Origin: Salinicola halimionae
GTDB lineage: Bacteria > Pseudomonadota > Gammaproteobacteria > Pseudomonadales > Halomonadaceae
Assembly (NCBI RefSeq): GCF_003206065.1
Contig: NZ_PZJQ01000004.1
Location: forward strand, 823,913 to 887,912
Direction: 5' to 3'
Length of the DNA stretch: 64,000 nucleotides
Both the position numbers and the translations under genes were made by a program. This document shows positions 35,906-44,973 of the stretch, piece by piece. The notes below the pieces were generated by a model, which saw only the letters and a program-made list of their open reading frames with translations, did no database searches and was not told the origin of the DNA. How positions within the stretch are numbered: the first letter of the stretch is position 1; each line of letters begins with the position of its first letter.

Positions 35906-37159
35906 ATGCCGGGGTTCGTCGATGAAGTCACTCCGACGCTGATAAGAGGATGGTACGTGGACCCCGGCCGGCCGCCCGTGGGACAGCGCGTGGTCATTTC
36001 GGTCAACGGCGAAGCGCGCTATTGCGCACTATGTCAGGATGCGCGACCCGATGTGGTCGCAGCGGGTATCACTCATCATCCCGAAGTCGGATTTCGGGCA
36101 CCACTCGCGCTTCAGATCGGCGATCTCGTTCGTGTCAGAGCGCTGGATAGCGGCCGGCTACTGGGCAGCGGCCTGGCCGTCGTGATGCCGGAGACCGCGC
36201 CGGACGGCTGGCTTTCCGCACGCGCCTATGGCGATCTACCGGCGTTCCGAGCTTTTTTGCAGCCGCTGGCTTCCACCCTGGACATTCAGGCGTTTCGTCC
36301 GCTATTCGGCCATCGGGGTAATTTGTCGGCGTTATGCGTTCGCACGCCGGATGCCTGCCATATCGTTTATCGTGCCCGTCCGCGTCACCATGCTGCATGG
36401 CTGGAGCGTCTTCACCGCCGCGTGCTGGAGCCCAATGCCATTGCGGCGCCGTCGTTGAATGCCTTGATACCCGAGGAGAATACCGCAAGCCTGATGGTCG
36501 AGAATATCGACGGTCAGGCGCTGGGTTCGTTTCCCGAGACGTCTACTGAGACGTCAATCAGTGAGCGCGATCAGGCGTATCGCGACACCATCGCCTCGGT
36601 TCTGCGGTTATCGAGGGCCAGCTGGCCCGATGACATGCGCGGGAAAGCGGGCACCGATACGTTCAGCGCTGATATGGCTGGCGCTGGCAGAAACGCCGGC
36701 CGGCGAGGGCGACACGCGCTGAATAGAATGATCAGAGAGGCCTGCCTGTCGACATTGAAGCGGGGGAGTTGGCGAGAGCTCGGGCTGCTATTACGAATGA
36801 CGCGAACCCTCTATCGGTTGCCACGCGTATTCGCCCACGGTGATCTCCACCCCCATAACGTGTTGATCGAAACGCACACCGGCAGGCCGGTGTTCATCGA
36901 CTGGGATCATGCCGGCATGTTACCGCCGGGCCTCGATCTTTCCCGTCTGCTCTTGAGTGTACCGCCGGCCCTGGCGGAGAGCTGGATCGGTGACGATCGG
37001 GCGCATCGGCTGGGCTGGCTGATCTTGACCTACTTCGCGCAGTTACAGCGTCAACCTGATTTCCACACGAGCGAAGCCGGCGTCTACCTGCGTCGGAGAT
37101 TCAACGAGCTCACCAGGCATTCGAGAATCAAGCCGAAAACGACGTCATCGGTCCGGTAA
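35906..37159 (+). CDS. APH-family phosphotransferase with an N-terminal accessory domain
   Basis: This 417-residue protein has the aminoglycoside-phosphotransferase/choline-kinase catalytic signature in its C-terminal part: FAHGDLHPHNVLIETHTGRPVFIDWDHAG (catalytic Asp in HGDLHPHN, metal-binding Asp in IDWD). The first 100 residues (VDEVTPTLIRGWYVDPGRPPVGQRVVISVNGE...) look like a separate beta-rich domain with the RGWYxDP motif seen in some polysaccharide-associated proteins. The ATP-binding part between is weakly recognisable. GAGGAGC precedes the start. It is divergent from the giant gene. The substrate is unknown; a sugar or small amino alcohol is possible. It is not obviously a resistance enzyme. 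Confidence 0.7.
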   Translation: MPGFVDEVTPTLIRGWYVDPGRPPVGQRVVISVNGEARYCALCQDARPDVVAAGITHHPEVGFRAPLALQIGDLVRVRALDSGRLLGSGLAVVMPETAPDGWLSARAYGDLPAFRAFLQPLASTLDIQAFRPLFGHRGNLSALCVRTPDACHIVYRARPRHHAAWLERLHRRVLEPNAIAAPSLNALIPEENTASLMVENIDGQALGSFPETSTETSISERDQAYRDTIASVLRLSRASWPDDMRGKAGTDTFSADMAGAGRNAGRRGRHALNRMIREACLSTLKRGSWRELGLLLRMTRTLYRLPRVFAHGDLHPHNVLIETHTGRPVFIDWDHAGMLPPGLDLSRLLLSVPPALAESWIGDDRAHRLGWLILTYFAQLQRQPDFHTSEAGVYLRRRFNELTRHSRIKPKTTSSVR

Positions 37160-37494
37160 CGTCACCAGGGCAGGCGGCGTCGGCGGTTGTCTAACGCTTC
37201 ATGTCGATTGTTTGCCCGAGTCTCGCCGTTCGCTTCCTGTCACCTTTCGTTTCCTGTCATCTTTCGCTTCAACCCGTCGTTAGCGTCGCGCCAGTTCGAT
37301 CACCTCATTGATCTCGTCATATTTTTCCCGAGACACGCCATCGTTTTCCTGAGAAAAGCCGTGCTGGTACCCGCCATGGCTGCCAGCTTAAAATGCGGCC
37401 ATCGTGGAATTCGGCTTGGATGCCGCCGAGCGGTCGCTAATGATCGGATCCAAAAGCTGTAAGTCGGTGCAGCCCAGGCGTGGAGTAGGGACAT
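37160..37494 (+). other. Spacer before the SLC13 gene with a short tandem repeat
   Basis: These 335 nt hold no convincing gene. TTCCTGTCACCTTTCGT (37234-37250) is followed directly by TTCCTGTCATCTTTCGC (37251-37267), a 17-bp tandem pair. No clear hairpin terminator or promoter box is visible. Confidence 0.5.
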
Positions 37495-39258
37495 ATGGGT
37501 ATCGATGCCTGGTTGAGCATCTCGACGGTCGTGGCCGTACTCGCCACGCTCGTGTTCACGCGCATCGCACCGGACGCCATCCTGGTCGGCGCGATGGCGT
37601 TTCTGATCTTTGCCGATGTATTGACGCCGGAGGAGGCCCTGGCCGGTTTCGCCAATACCGGCGTGATGACCATCGCGGCACTCTATGTCGTCGCCGCAGC
37701 GCTCAAGGAGACCGGCGCGATCAAATGGATCGCGGGGATGCTGCTCGGGCAGCCCTCGACCCTGCGCCGAGCCCAGTGGCGCGTGATGCTGCCAGCCTCG
37801 ATCTTGAGCGCATTCATGAACAACACCACGGTCGTGGCGATGTTCATCCCCGCCATTCAGGACTGGTCGAACCGCCTGCGTCTGCCACCTTCCAAGCTGC
37901 TCCTGCCCCTGAGCTACATCTCCATTCTGGGCGGCACCTGTACCTTGATCGGCACCAGTACCAATCTGGTCGTCGATGGTCTGCTGCAGAGCCGGGAAGG
38001 CGTTTCGCTGGGCATGTTCGAACTGACCTGGATCGGGCTGCCGATTCTGTTCGTCGGCGGGGGCTTCATCCTGATCTTCGCGAAGTGGTTACTGCCACAG
38101 CGAGACGGCACCCACGAGCAGCTCGATCAGATCCGTGAGTACAGCGTCGAGGTGGCCGTCGAACCCGGCGGACCGCTGGCGGGCAAATCGATCGCCGATG
38201 CCGGTTTGCGCAATCTGCAGTTCGGTTATCTGGCCGATATCGAACGTGGCGATCAGCTGCTGACAGCGGTGCCGCCGGATACCAGGTTGCTGGACGGCGA
38301 TACCCTGGTGTTCATCGGCACGCCTGAGTGCGCCCGGGAGCTGCGCGAAATCCGCGGGTTGAGCCCCGCCAATGGCAACGTCCAGAAGTTGCAGGTGGCG
38401 CAACATCGGCGCTGTCTGGTCGAGGCGGTCGTCAGCCCGGATTTCGTGGGGATCGGGCAGACAGTACGGGAATCGCGGTTTCGCTCGCGCTTTCAGGCCG
38501 TGATTCTATCGATTTCCCGCCACGGGATTCGTTTGAACGGCAAGGTCGGGGACGTCGAATTTCAGGTCGGCGACACGCTGTTGCTGGAAACCGGACAGGA
38601 ATTCGTCGAACAGTATCGCTATCGCAAGGATTTCCTGCTGGTCAGCCAGCTCAACGACTCGACGCCGCCGAATTTCCAGAAAGCGCCGCTGTCGCTGGGA
38701 ATTCTCGGCGTGATGGTCGTACTCAGTGCCACTAACCTGTTGTCCATACTCGAGGCGGCATTTCTTGCCGCCGGGGCATTGCTGATGACCGGCTGCCTGA
38801 GCATGGGCAAGGCACGACGTTATATCGACCTTTCAGTACTGATCGTGATTGCCGCCTCGTTTTCTCTCGGCGCGGCGATGACCCAATCCGGCGCCGCGCA
38901 GTCCATAGCCGAAGGGGTAGTGGGGCACATCGATTCGCCCTGGCTGGCGCTGGCGTTCATCTATTTGATGACGGTGCTGTTCACCGAGATGATCACCAAC
39001 AATGCCGCGGCAGTGCTGATGTTCCCGATCGCGATAGCGGTATCGCAGCAACTGGGCGTGGACTTCATGCCGTTTGTGATCGCCATCACCATCGCAGCCT
39101 CGGCCAGCTTCATGACCGCGCTGGGCTATCAGACCAATCTGATGGTGATGGGGCCGGGCGGCTATCGGATGCATGACTATCTCAAGCTGGGTTTCCCCGT
39201 GAGCGCCCTGGTGGGCCTTACCGCCGTCATGCTCATCCCGCTGATATGGCCGTTCTAG
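37495..39258 (+). CDS. SLC13-family permease with two RCK_C domains
   Basis: This 587-residue inner-membrane transporter of the divalent-anion/sodium symporter superfamily has helices in about residues 5-195 (including NNTTVVAMFIPAI and GGTCTLIGTSTNLVV), a cytosolic centre with two TrkA-C/RCK_C-like domains (EYSVEVAVEPGGPLAGKSIADAGLRNLQFGYLADIERG and RRCLVEAVVSPDFVGIGQTVRESRFRSRF), and C-terminal helices with the second anion motif TNNAAAVLMFPIAIAV. This layout matches sulfate-type SLC13 permeases. It is followed 85 nt later by cysQ, whose product handles PAP/PAPS from sulfate assimilation, so sulfate is the likely substrate by context. No experiment-level specificity can be read. Confidence 0.85.
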   Translation: MGIDAWLSISTVVAVLATLVFTRIAPDAILVGAMAFLIFADVLTPEEALAGFANTGVMTIAALYVVAAALKETGAIKWIAGMLLGQPSTLRRAQWRVMLPASILSAFMNNTTVVAMFIPAIQDWSNRLRLPPSKLLLPLSYISILGGTCTLIGTSTNLVVDGLLQSREGVSLGMFELTWIGLPILFVGGGFILIFAKWLLPQRDGTHEQLDQIREYSVEVAVEPGGPLAGKSIADAGLRNLQFGYLADIERGDQLLTAVPPDTRLLDGDTLVFIGTPECARELREIRGLSPANGNVQKLQVAQHRRCLVEAVVSPDFVGIGQTVRESRFRSRFQAVILSISRHGIRLNGKVGDVEFQVGDTLLLETGQEFVEQYRYRKDFLLVSQLNDSTPPNFQKAPLSLGILGVMVVLSATNLLSILEAAFLAAGALLMTGCLSMGKARRYIDLSVLIVIAASFSLGAAMTQSGAAQSIAEGVVGHIDSPWLALAFIYLMTVLFTEMITNNAAAVLMFPIAIAVSQQLGVDFMPFVIAITIAASASFMTALGYQTNLMVMGPGGYRMHDYLKLGFPVSALVGLTAVMLIPLIWPF

Positions 39259-39343
39259 TCTGTCCGTTCTGGCTTTTTAACGCCGCATGCGCGAGCGTAG
39301 GCAGCTTTCGTCCCAAGCCGAAGGATATCTACGGAGAAAACTG

Positions 39344-40165
39344 ATGAAGGTCGAAGATACCCTCAGGCGCGAACTGCTGGCTGGCGTGGTCGATGCTGGC
39401 CAGCGTGTGCTCGAGATCTACGCCCAGGATTTCAGCGTGGAGATCAAAGCCGACGACAGCCCGCTGACGCAGGCGGACATGGCCTCTCATCACATGCTGT
39501 GCGATCTGCTTCGGCGTCTGACGCCCGATGTGCCGATTCTCTCCGAAGAGAGCGAGGCGATCGATTACGAGACTCGCCGGCAGTGGTCGAACTACTGGTT
39601 GATCGACCCGCTGGACGGCACCAAGGAGTTCATCGACAGAAACGGCGAGTTCACGCTCAACGTGGCGCTGATCGAAAACGGCATACCCGTGTTCGGTATC
39701 GTTCTTGCGCCGGTGCTCGGTGTGACCTGGTGGGGGGATGCCGAACTGGGCGCCTTCAAGATCACCGCCGAAGGCGAACGGCCGATCGGCGTTCGTACGT
39801 TACCCACAGCCGACGAACGCCCCTGGCTGATCGTCGGCAGCCGTTTTCATGGCGTCGAGTCGTTCGAAACCTTCTGCGATCAGTTGCCTGACCACGAGCG
39901 CGTTTCCATGGGCAGCTCGCTCAAGCTCTGCCTCGTCGCCGAAGGCGCGGCCGATCTCTACCCACGCTTGGCCCCCACCTGCGAATGGGATACCGCCGCC
40001 GCTCAGGCTGTCGTCACCGCCGCCGGAGGTCTCGTGCTCGACGCTGACAATCTCCGACCCCTTCGCTGCAACCAGCAGCCAAGCCTGCTCAACCCGTTTT
40101 TCATCGTCTGCGGGCAACGAAACCCGCGCTGGGAGAAGGCGTTGAGCGTCGCACTATCGGTATGA
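39344..40165 (+). CDS. cysQ: 3'(2'),5'-bisphosphate nucleotidase CysQ
   Basis: This 273-residue inositol-monophosphatase-superfamily enzyme hydrolyses PAP (and PAPS) to AMP, relieving the sodium- and lithium-sensitive build-up of PAP. Metal-binding motifs are clear: LSEESEAIDYETR, WLIDPLDGTKEFIDRNGEFT and CEWDTAAAQAVVTAAGG. The start at 39344 (MKVEDTL) has GGAG 7 nt upstream and is preferred to the earlier in-frame opening at 39287. It sits downstream of an SLC13 permease in the same direction. The stop codon lies in the first unit of a 13-bp tandem repeat. Confidence 0.95.
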   Translation: MKVEDTLRRELLAGVVDAGQRVLEIYAQDFSVEIKADDSPLTQADMASHHMLCDLLRRLTPDVPILSEESEAIDYETRRQWSNYWLIDPLDGTKEFIDRNGEFTLNVALIENGIPVFGIVLAPVLGVTWWGDAELGAFKITAEGERPIGVRTLPTADERPWLIVGSRFHGVESFETFCDQLPDHERVSMGSSLKLCLVAEGAADLYPRLAPTCEWDTAAAQAVVTAAGGLVLDADNLRPLRCNQQPSLLNPFFIVCGQRNPRWEKALSVALSV

Positions 40166-40222
40166 GTGACCGGTATGAGTGACCAGTATGAGCAACCGGT
40201 GTGAACGGTCGGCGTAAGTGAC
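40158..40222 (+). repeat. 13-bp tandem repeat across the cysQ stop codon
   Basis: Five 13-bp units: CGGTATGAGTGAC twice exactly (40158-40183), then three diverged copies to 40222. The cysQ TGA stop falls inside the first unit. The period is not a multiple of three. Confidence 0.85.
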
Positions 40223-40729
40223 AGCCGGCCGTCACCGAAGAATCCGTCGACGTGTCTTGAATCCATTTTCCGCCTTTTCGACACCTTCCTCTCGTTCGCC
40301 ATTCCCGACGCCTGGTCGTTATCGCACCAGCACTGACAGGGCTTGCGTAAAGATTTGGTATCTCTGTCCAGGAACGATCCTAATCCTTGATTCGTAAGCC
40401 ATTTGCCATGGATGGATGAATAAGCTCATGTTTAAATGGTTACGTAAAGTAACGTTGCCGATACGACCCTTCCTAGAGATCCACACTTTTGGTTGTAGGC
40501 AAGGCTCTGTTGGCACCATACAATCGTAGGGTTATCAGACAATGGATTGAATCTACTTTCAGCTCGCTTTGTGACCGCATCATGGATGGTGCTGCAGGCA
40601 AGAATTCTCAGACCATTCTGACAATCAGCGCGTCGTGCGAGGGTAGACCGATCCACCGGCCGTGGCTTCCGAGGGGGTGCCAGCGTCGCCGGTTTTCAGT
40701 GTTTTCGTCCATCAGGTTGAACAGACAAC
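40223..40729 (+). other. Leader region of the capsule locus, no gene seen
   Basis: About 500 nt without a convincing gene. It becomes A+T-richer from about 40320 to 40620 and presumably contains the promoter of the long plus-strand capsule locus. I looked for a JUMPstart/ops element (GGCGGTAGCGT) and did not find one. No strong terminator for cysQ is visible. Confidence 0.5.
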
Positions 40730-41149
40730 ATGCCAAACGTTTTCAACGGGGTTTCTTCCGGCTGTCGCCGGGTCGGAAGGTGGTTAGCCATGGGGGCGCT
40801 GACCGTGACCTTCGCGGGCTGCGCTTCGCAAAGTCATTACGGTGGCAACAGCATTGCGACCATGCAGGGCGGAGCCGCCCTTGGCCCCGAGATCTCCAGC
40901 TTTCTCGATAATGCCACGCCGGGCAGTATCACCGCTTTTCCCAAGAGCCCTTGGGGCTCGAATGTCTCCGTCATCGTTCAGGAACGCTACTTCGCCGCCA
41001 GCGGCCGTCTTTGTGCGCACCTGGATGTGGCGAGAGAGGGAGCGCCCGCCAGTGCGCAGCGCGCACAAGTGGCATGTCTCGTCAAAGATAGCGGCTGGTA
41101 CACCCAGCGCCTGGTCACGCAGATGTTGGTCGATCCCAGCACTCCGTAA
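40730..41149 (+). CDS. Putative lipoprotein at the head of the capsule locus
   Basis: This 139-residue protein has a signal peptide (GRWLAMGALTVTFAGC) ending in a lipobox-like FAGC at about residue 31, so the mature form probably begins at that Cys with a lipid anchor. The mature part has SFLDNATPGSITAFPKSPWGSNVSVIVQERYFAASGRLC and two further Cys residues, which resembles a small family labelled DVU3141-like that is often found with exopolysaccharide genes (recalled, not searched). It lies 155 nt before the KpsD/Wza-like gene. A role in envelope polysaccharide export is inferred from position only. Confidence 0.65.
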   Translation: MPNVFNGVSSGCRRVGRWLAMGALTVTFAGCASQSHYGGNSIATMQGGAALGPEISSFLDNATPGSITAFPKSPWGSNVSVIVQERYFAASGRLCAHLDVAREGAPASAQRAQVACLVKDSGWYTQRLVTQMLVDPSTP

Positions 41150-41304
41150 CAAAAATCCTCTGCTTTAGTGCCTGCGCTCGCGTGTATCGTTTTTCGATCA
41201 ACCAGCCCGTCTGCGAATAGCCAGATCGTTTTCGAACAGTCAGGCCGGTTTTGAACAACGAATGAGCAGGCCTCGAGCCGCGTGAACACAACAGGAAGTT
41301 TTGC

Positions 41305-43107
41305 ATGAAACATGCAGCATCGTTTTTCCGGGCCGGGTGTCTGGTGGCGGTAGCGTGCCTGAACGTGAGTTTGGCCAACGCGCAATCCTTCGGTTCCGGC
41401 AGTATCGTGCCACAGGACCAACAGGCCCAGTCGATGACCACTCAGGTGCAGGGGTCCAACGGGCAACAGTCGCAGCAACAGGCTGGGCAGCAGGCCGTCG
41501 ACGATCAGCCTCGCGCCAACTGGAGCAGCGCGAACTATGGTCAAGCCAACAATGGTTCAGCGAACAATGGTTTAGCGAACAATGGCCCAGTCGGTCCGAA
41601 CCAGGGCCCGGTGAATCCGGACATGCTCCCGCCGTTCGGTGCCAACCTGTTTACCGGCGGCTTCCGTGGGGTGATGGCCGACGGCCTCAACCCGGGCTAC
41701 ACCATCAAGCCCGGCGACCAGATCAATCTGCGCGTCTGGGGCGGCACGGAAATGCAGAGCGTGCTGACGGTGGATTCCCAGGGCAACATCTTCCTGCCGG
41801 GGATCGGCCCGCTCAATGTGCAGGGCACTTCCAACAGTGGTCTCAATTCCCGCGTGACCGCGGCGATCAAGTCGGTCTATCCGGAAAACGTCGAGGTCTA
41901 CACCAACCTGCAGGGCGTGCAGCCGGTGGGCGTGTTCGTCACCGGGTACGTCAAGAACCCCGGCCGCTACTCCGGTACGCCCAGCGATTCGATGCTCTAC
42001 TTCCTCGATCAGGCCGGCGGCATCGATCAGGCGCTGGGTAGTTATCGTCAAATCGCGATCAAGCGTGGCGGCCGCACGGTCGATACGATCGATTTGTACG
42101 ACTTCCTGATCAACGGCGAAATGCCGCACCCTCAGTTCCGTGATGGCGACACCATCGTGGTCGAAGAACGCGGCCCGGCGGTTGCCGTGGTGGGCGACGT
42201 CGAACGTCCGTTCCGTTATGAACTGGCGGGTGAAACGCTGACCGGCGGCGACGTGACCAATCTGGCACGCCTGCGTGCGGGTGTGTCGCACGTGTTGCTA
42301 CGTGGCGATCGACCGGAAGGGCCGATGGCGCAGTACCTGACCCTCAACGAATTTCGCACCGCTAACGTTCAGCGCGGCGACGAAGTGCTGTTCAGCGCCG
42401 ACAAGCGTAGCGAGAGCATCGTCGTGCAGGTCGAAGGCAGTTATTACGGCCCTTCACGCTACGTGCTACCGCGTAATGCGCATCTGGGCGAGTTCCTGAA
42501 TGCGATCAGCGTGCCCAAGAACATGACCAGCTACCAGGATGTCTCGATTCGCCGGGAAAGCGTGGCCGAACAGCAGCAAGAATCGCTCAATGAGAGCCTG
42601 GACCGGCTGGAGCAGACCTATCTGGGCTATCCCTCGCGTACCGCGAAAGAGGGTGAAATTCAGGTGCGTCAGGCTGAGCTGATCCAGAAGTTCGTCCAGA
42701 AAGCGCGCCAGACCCAACCGACCGGCCGGCTGGTCGTTGCTCGCGGTGACAGCGTTGCCGATATCCGCCTGCAGGATGGCGATGTGGTCACCATTCCGGA
42801 AAGCTCGGATTCCGTGCTGCTGAGCGGCGAAGTCACGATCCCGCAGGCGATGGTCTACACGCCGGGCATGAGCGCGGAAGACTATATCCGCCAGGCCGGT
42901 GGCTACACGCCACGTGCGGATGATGACCAGGTGCTGGTCGTGCATCGCAACGGTGCTGTCATCCATGCCGATGACACCGACGTGCGTTCAGGCGATGAAA
43001 TTCTGGTACTGCCGGCGGCGCCGACCAGCAATATCGAACTGGCCACCAGCATCACGCAGATTCTGTATCAGGTCGCAGTGGCCACCAAGGTCGCGCTGGA
43101 TCTTTAA
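41305..43107 (+). CDS. kpsD: Polysaccharide export outer-membrane protein, KpsD/Wza-type
   Basis: This 600-residue protein has a signal peptide (VACLNVSLANAQS), an Asn/Gly-rich linker with four 5-residue repeats (about residues 77-96), a Poly_export (PES) domain (TIKPGDQINLRVWGGTEMQSVLTVDSQGNIFLPGIGPLNVQG) and several SLBB-like domains (GVFVTGYVKNPGRYSGTPSDS; VVGDVERPFRYEL; VLLSGEVTIPQAMVYTPGMSAEDYIRQAGGYTPRADDD). Its length fits the KpsD family of ABC-dependent capsule export rather than the shorter Wza. It is followed by permease, ATPase and KpsE-like genes, completing an exporter from inner membrane to surface. Confidence 0.88.
   Translation: MKHAASFFRAGCLVAVACLNVSLANAQSFGSGSIVPQDQQAQSMTTQVQGSNGQQSQQQAGQQAVDDQPRANWSSANYGQANNGSANNGLANNGPVGPNQGPVNPDMLPPFGANLFTGGFRGVMADGLNPGYTIKPGDQINLRVWGGTEMQSVLTVDSQGNIFLPGIGPLNVQGTSNSGLNSRVTAAIKSVYPENVEVYTNLQGVQPVGVFVTGYVKNPGRYSGTPSDSMLYFLDQAGGIDQALGSYRQIAIKRGGRTVDTIDLYDFLINGEMPHPQFRDGDTIVVEERGPAVAVVGDVERPFRYELAGETLTGGDVTNLARLRAGVSHVLLRGDRPEGPMAQYLTLNEFRTANVQRGDEVLFSADKRSESIVVQVEGSYYGPSRYVLPRNAHLGEFLNAISVPKNMTSYQDVSIRRESVAEQQQESLNESLDRLEQTYLGYPSRTAKEGEIQVRQAELIQKFVQKARQTQPTGRLVVARGDSVADIRLQDGDVVTIPESSDSVLLSGEVTIPQAMVYTPGMSAEDYIRQAGGYTPRADDDQVLVVHRNGAVIHADDTDVRSGDEILVLPAAPTSNIELATSITQILYQVAVATKVALDL
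41533..41592 (+). repeat. 15-bp in-frame repeat in the kpsD-like gene
   Basis: Four 15-bp units encode NYGQA, NNGSA, NNGLA and NNGPV between the signal peptide and the export domain. The repeat lies in a flexible linker and could vary in length without breaking the frame. Confidence 0.75.
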
Positions 43108-43185
43108 GCTTCGCGATTCAAGCATTTCTTCAAGCACAGCATGAGCGCCTGCACGGTTGTAGACCGGCAGGCGCGGGAACGTTAA

Positions 43186-43998
43186 ATGGCAACCGATACG
43201 GAAGCAGTTCCGGATTCCGTCCGTCATCCCATGCGAGTCACCTGGGATGTCTGGTCGGCGATGTACCTGCGCGAGATGATCGCCAGAACCATGGCGGATC
43301 GCATGGCCTGGTTCTGGATGATCTTCGAGCCAGTCGCCACGGTTGGCGTGATGATCTTTATCCGCACCTATATCCGTGGCGGCAGAAATATTACCGGGGC
43401 GGAGTTCGTCCCGTGGATGATCGTCGGGCTGATGGGCTTTTACCTGTTCAGGGAGGCCATGCTTCGACCCATGGGCGCCGTCGAGGCTAATCGGGGCCTG
43501 TTTACTTATCGTCAGATACTTCCAATCGACCCGGTCCTAATTCGTTGCTTTGTCGAAGGAATAATCCGAAGTTTTATCTTCCTGCTGTTCATCCTCATCG
43601 GCTCACTCCTGAAGATCAATATGATTCCGGATCACGCTTTTGGTGTGATGATGGACTGGCTCTCGCTCTGGATGCTGGGAGTCGGTTTGGGAGTGCTCCT
43701 GTCTGTCGCATCGGGCCTGGTTCCTGAAGTCGGGCGTGTCGTTAGAATCATCACTTTGCCGCTTTTGCTGATATCCGGTGTCATCTTCCCGGTCACCTAT
43801 GTGCCCGCGCAGTATCAGCAATATCTGCTCTGGAACCCGATCGTGCATGGCATCGAGAGCATGCGGTTGAGTTTCTTCGATAGCTACCACTCGATCCCCG
43901 GAATCAACATGACCTATCTCTGGATGTGGGCGCTTTCGACCCTCACCCTGGGGCTGGTCATGCATGTCCGCTTCGCTTCGCGTCTGAAGGCAAGGTGA
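43186..43998 (+). CDS. kpsM: Capsule polysaccharide ABC transporter permease, KpsM-type
   Basis: This 270-residue ABC-2 permease has about six hydrophobic helices (WFWMIFEPVATVGVMIFIRTY, FVPWMIVGLMGFYLF, SFIFLLFILIGSLLKI, LWMLGVGLGVLLSVASGLV, IITLPLLLISGVIFPVTYVP and a C-terminal helix). The FPVTYVPAQYQQYLLWNPIVHGIESMR segment is characteristic of KpsM/CtrC polysaccharide exporters. It lies 78 nt after the outer-membrane component and 4 nt before the ATPase gene. It should move lipid-linked capsule across the inner membrane. Confidence 0.93.
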   Translation: MATDTEAVPDSVRHPMRVTWDVWSAMYLREMIARTMADRMAWFWMIFEPVATVGVMIFIRTYIRGGRNITGAEFVPWMIVGLMGFYLFREAMLRPMGAVEANRGLFTYRQILPIDPVLIRCFVEGIIRSFIFLLFILIGSLLKINMIPDHAFGVMMDWLSLWMLGVGLGVLLSVASGLVPEVGRVVRIITLPLLLISGVIFPVTYVPAQYQQYLLWNPIVHGIESMRLSFFDSYHSIPGINMTYLWMWALSTLTLGLVMHVRFASRLKAR

Positions 43999-44002
43999 CC
44001 CG

Positions 44003-44932
44003 ATGATCGAAATCCAGAATCTTTACAAGCGCTACCATGGTCCGCATGGCGGCGGTTGGGTGCTGAAAGACATCAGCCTTACCATCCCCGACGGTGTCAG
44101 TGTCGGGGTGATCGGGCGTAATGGCGCCGGTAAGTCGACGCTGCTGCGCTTGATCGGCGGCATGGATACCCCCGACCGTGGCAGGGTGATTCGGAAAGGG
44201 CGTGTCTCCTGGCCGATCGGTCTGGCAGGCGGGTTCAAGGGCTCCATGACCGGGCGTCAGAACGTCAAGTTCGTGGCCCGCGTTCATGGCATCAAGAAGA
44301 GCCTTCACAAGCTGATTCATGAAGTTCAGGACTTCGCCGAAATCGGCAAGGCCTTCGATGACCCGGTCAATACCTATTCTTCGGGGATGCGGGCACGTCT
44401 CGCGTTTGGCCTGTCCCTCGCCTTCGATTTCGATATCTACATCTCGGATGAAGCGACCGCCGTTGGTGACCGCGCTTTCAAGGCCAAGGCCAGGGAAGCG
44501 TTCCAGCAGCGGGTGGATCACGCCAGCCTGATCATGGTCTCTCACGGGGAAGGCACACTGAAGCAGATGTGCCAGGCGGGCATCTTCATCGACGAGGGAA
44601 AGGCGCACTGGTTCGATCGAATCGACGACGCCATTGAGGCGTATCACCGCTCGACCGGACTGATCACCGACGTGGCCGATGAGGATGACGATGAGGAAAT
44701 CCCGGTCGACCAACTCGATGCCGATAGTCTCAAGGCTCAGCTTCGCTCTCTCAAGCGCGAAATGAACGAACTCCATAAGCAGCAGATCATTGCGCAATAT
44801 CGGCTCGAGACGACCACTGACGAAGCAGAAGTAGCCAATCTGCAGGAAGAGAAGCAATCTCTGCGCCGTAAGCATCAGCTAGCCAGAAAGCGCTTCAAGG
44901 AATTGAAACAGCACAAGCAGGTGTCCGCCTGA
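44003..44932 (+). CDS. kpsT: Capsule polysaccharide ABC transporter ATPase, KpsT-type, with C-terminal coiled coil
   Basis: This 309-residue ATPase has the Walker A motif VIGRNGAGKSTLLRLIGG, the signature NTYSSGMRARLAFGLSLAFDFD, and Walker B DIYISDEAT (Asp-Glu). The first 220 residues correspond to a normal KpsT/CtrD. About 90 extra residues follow: an acidic linker (VADEDDDEEIPVDQ) and a charged coiled coil (LKAQLRSLKREMNELHKQQ...LQEEKQSLRRKHQLARKRFKELKQ). This tail is not part of the classical enzyme and may contact the biosynthetic proteins or KpsE. It is in one operon with kpsM (4-nt gap) and the KpsE-like gene. Confidence 0.93.
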   Translation: MIEIQNLYKRYHGPHGGGWVLKDISLTIPDGVSVGVIGRNGAGKSTLLRLIGGMDTPDRGRVIRKGRVSWPIGLAGGFKGSMTGRQNVKFVARVHGIKKSLHKLIHEVQDFAEIGKAFDDPVNTYSSGMRARLAFGLSLAFDFDIYISDEATAVGDRAFKAKAREAFQQRVDHASLIMVSHGEGTLKQMCQAGIFIDEGKAHWFDRIDDAIEAYHRSTGLITDVADEDDDEEIPVDQLDADSLKAQLRSLKREMNELHKQQIIAQYRLETTTDEAEVANLQEEKQSLRRKHQLARKRFKELKQHKQVSA

Positions 44933-44973
44933 ACCAGGCCGGCGCTGGGATCCGGATTACAGAAGCGAATTTG

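Noticed and set aside
37187..37462. 91-codon open frame before the SLC13 gene
   Set aside because: It crosses a 17-bp tandem repeat and lacks a ribosome site; its product has no recognisable feature.
40223..40729. JUMPstart/ops element expected before a capsule operon
   Set aside because: The GGGGGTGCCAGCGTCGCC tract near 40673 looks superficially similar, but the ops core GGCGGTAGCGT is not present.
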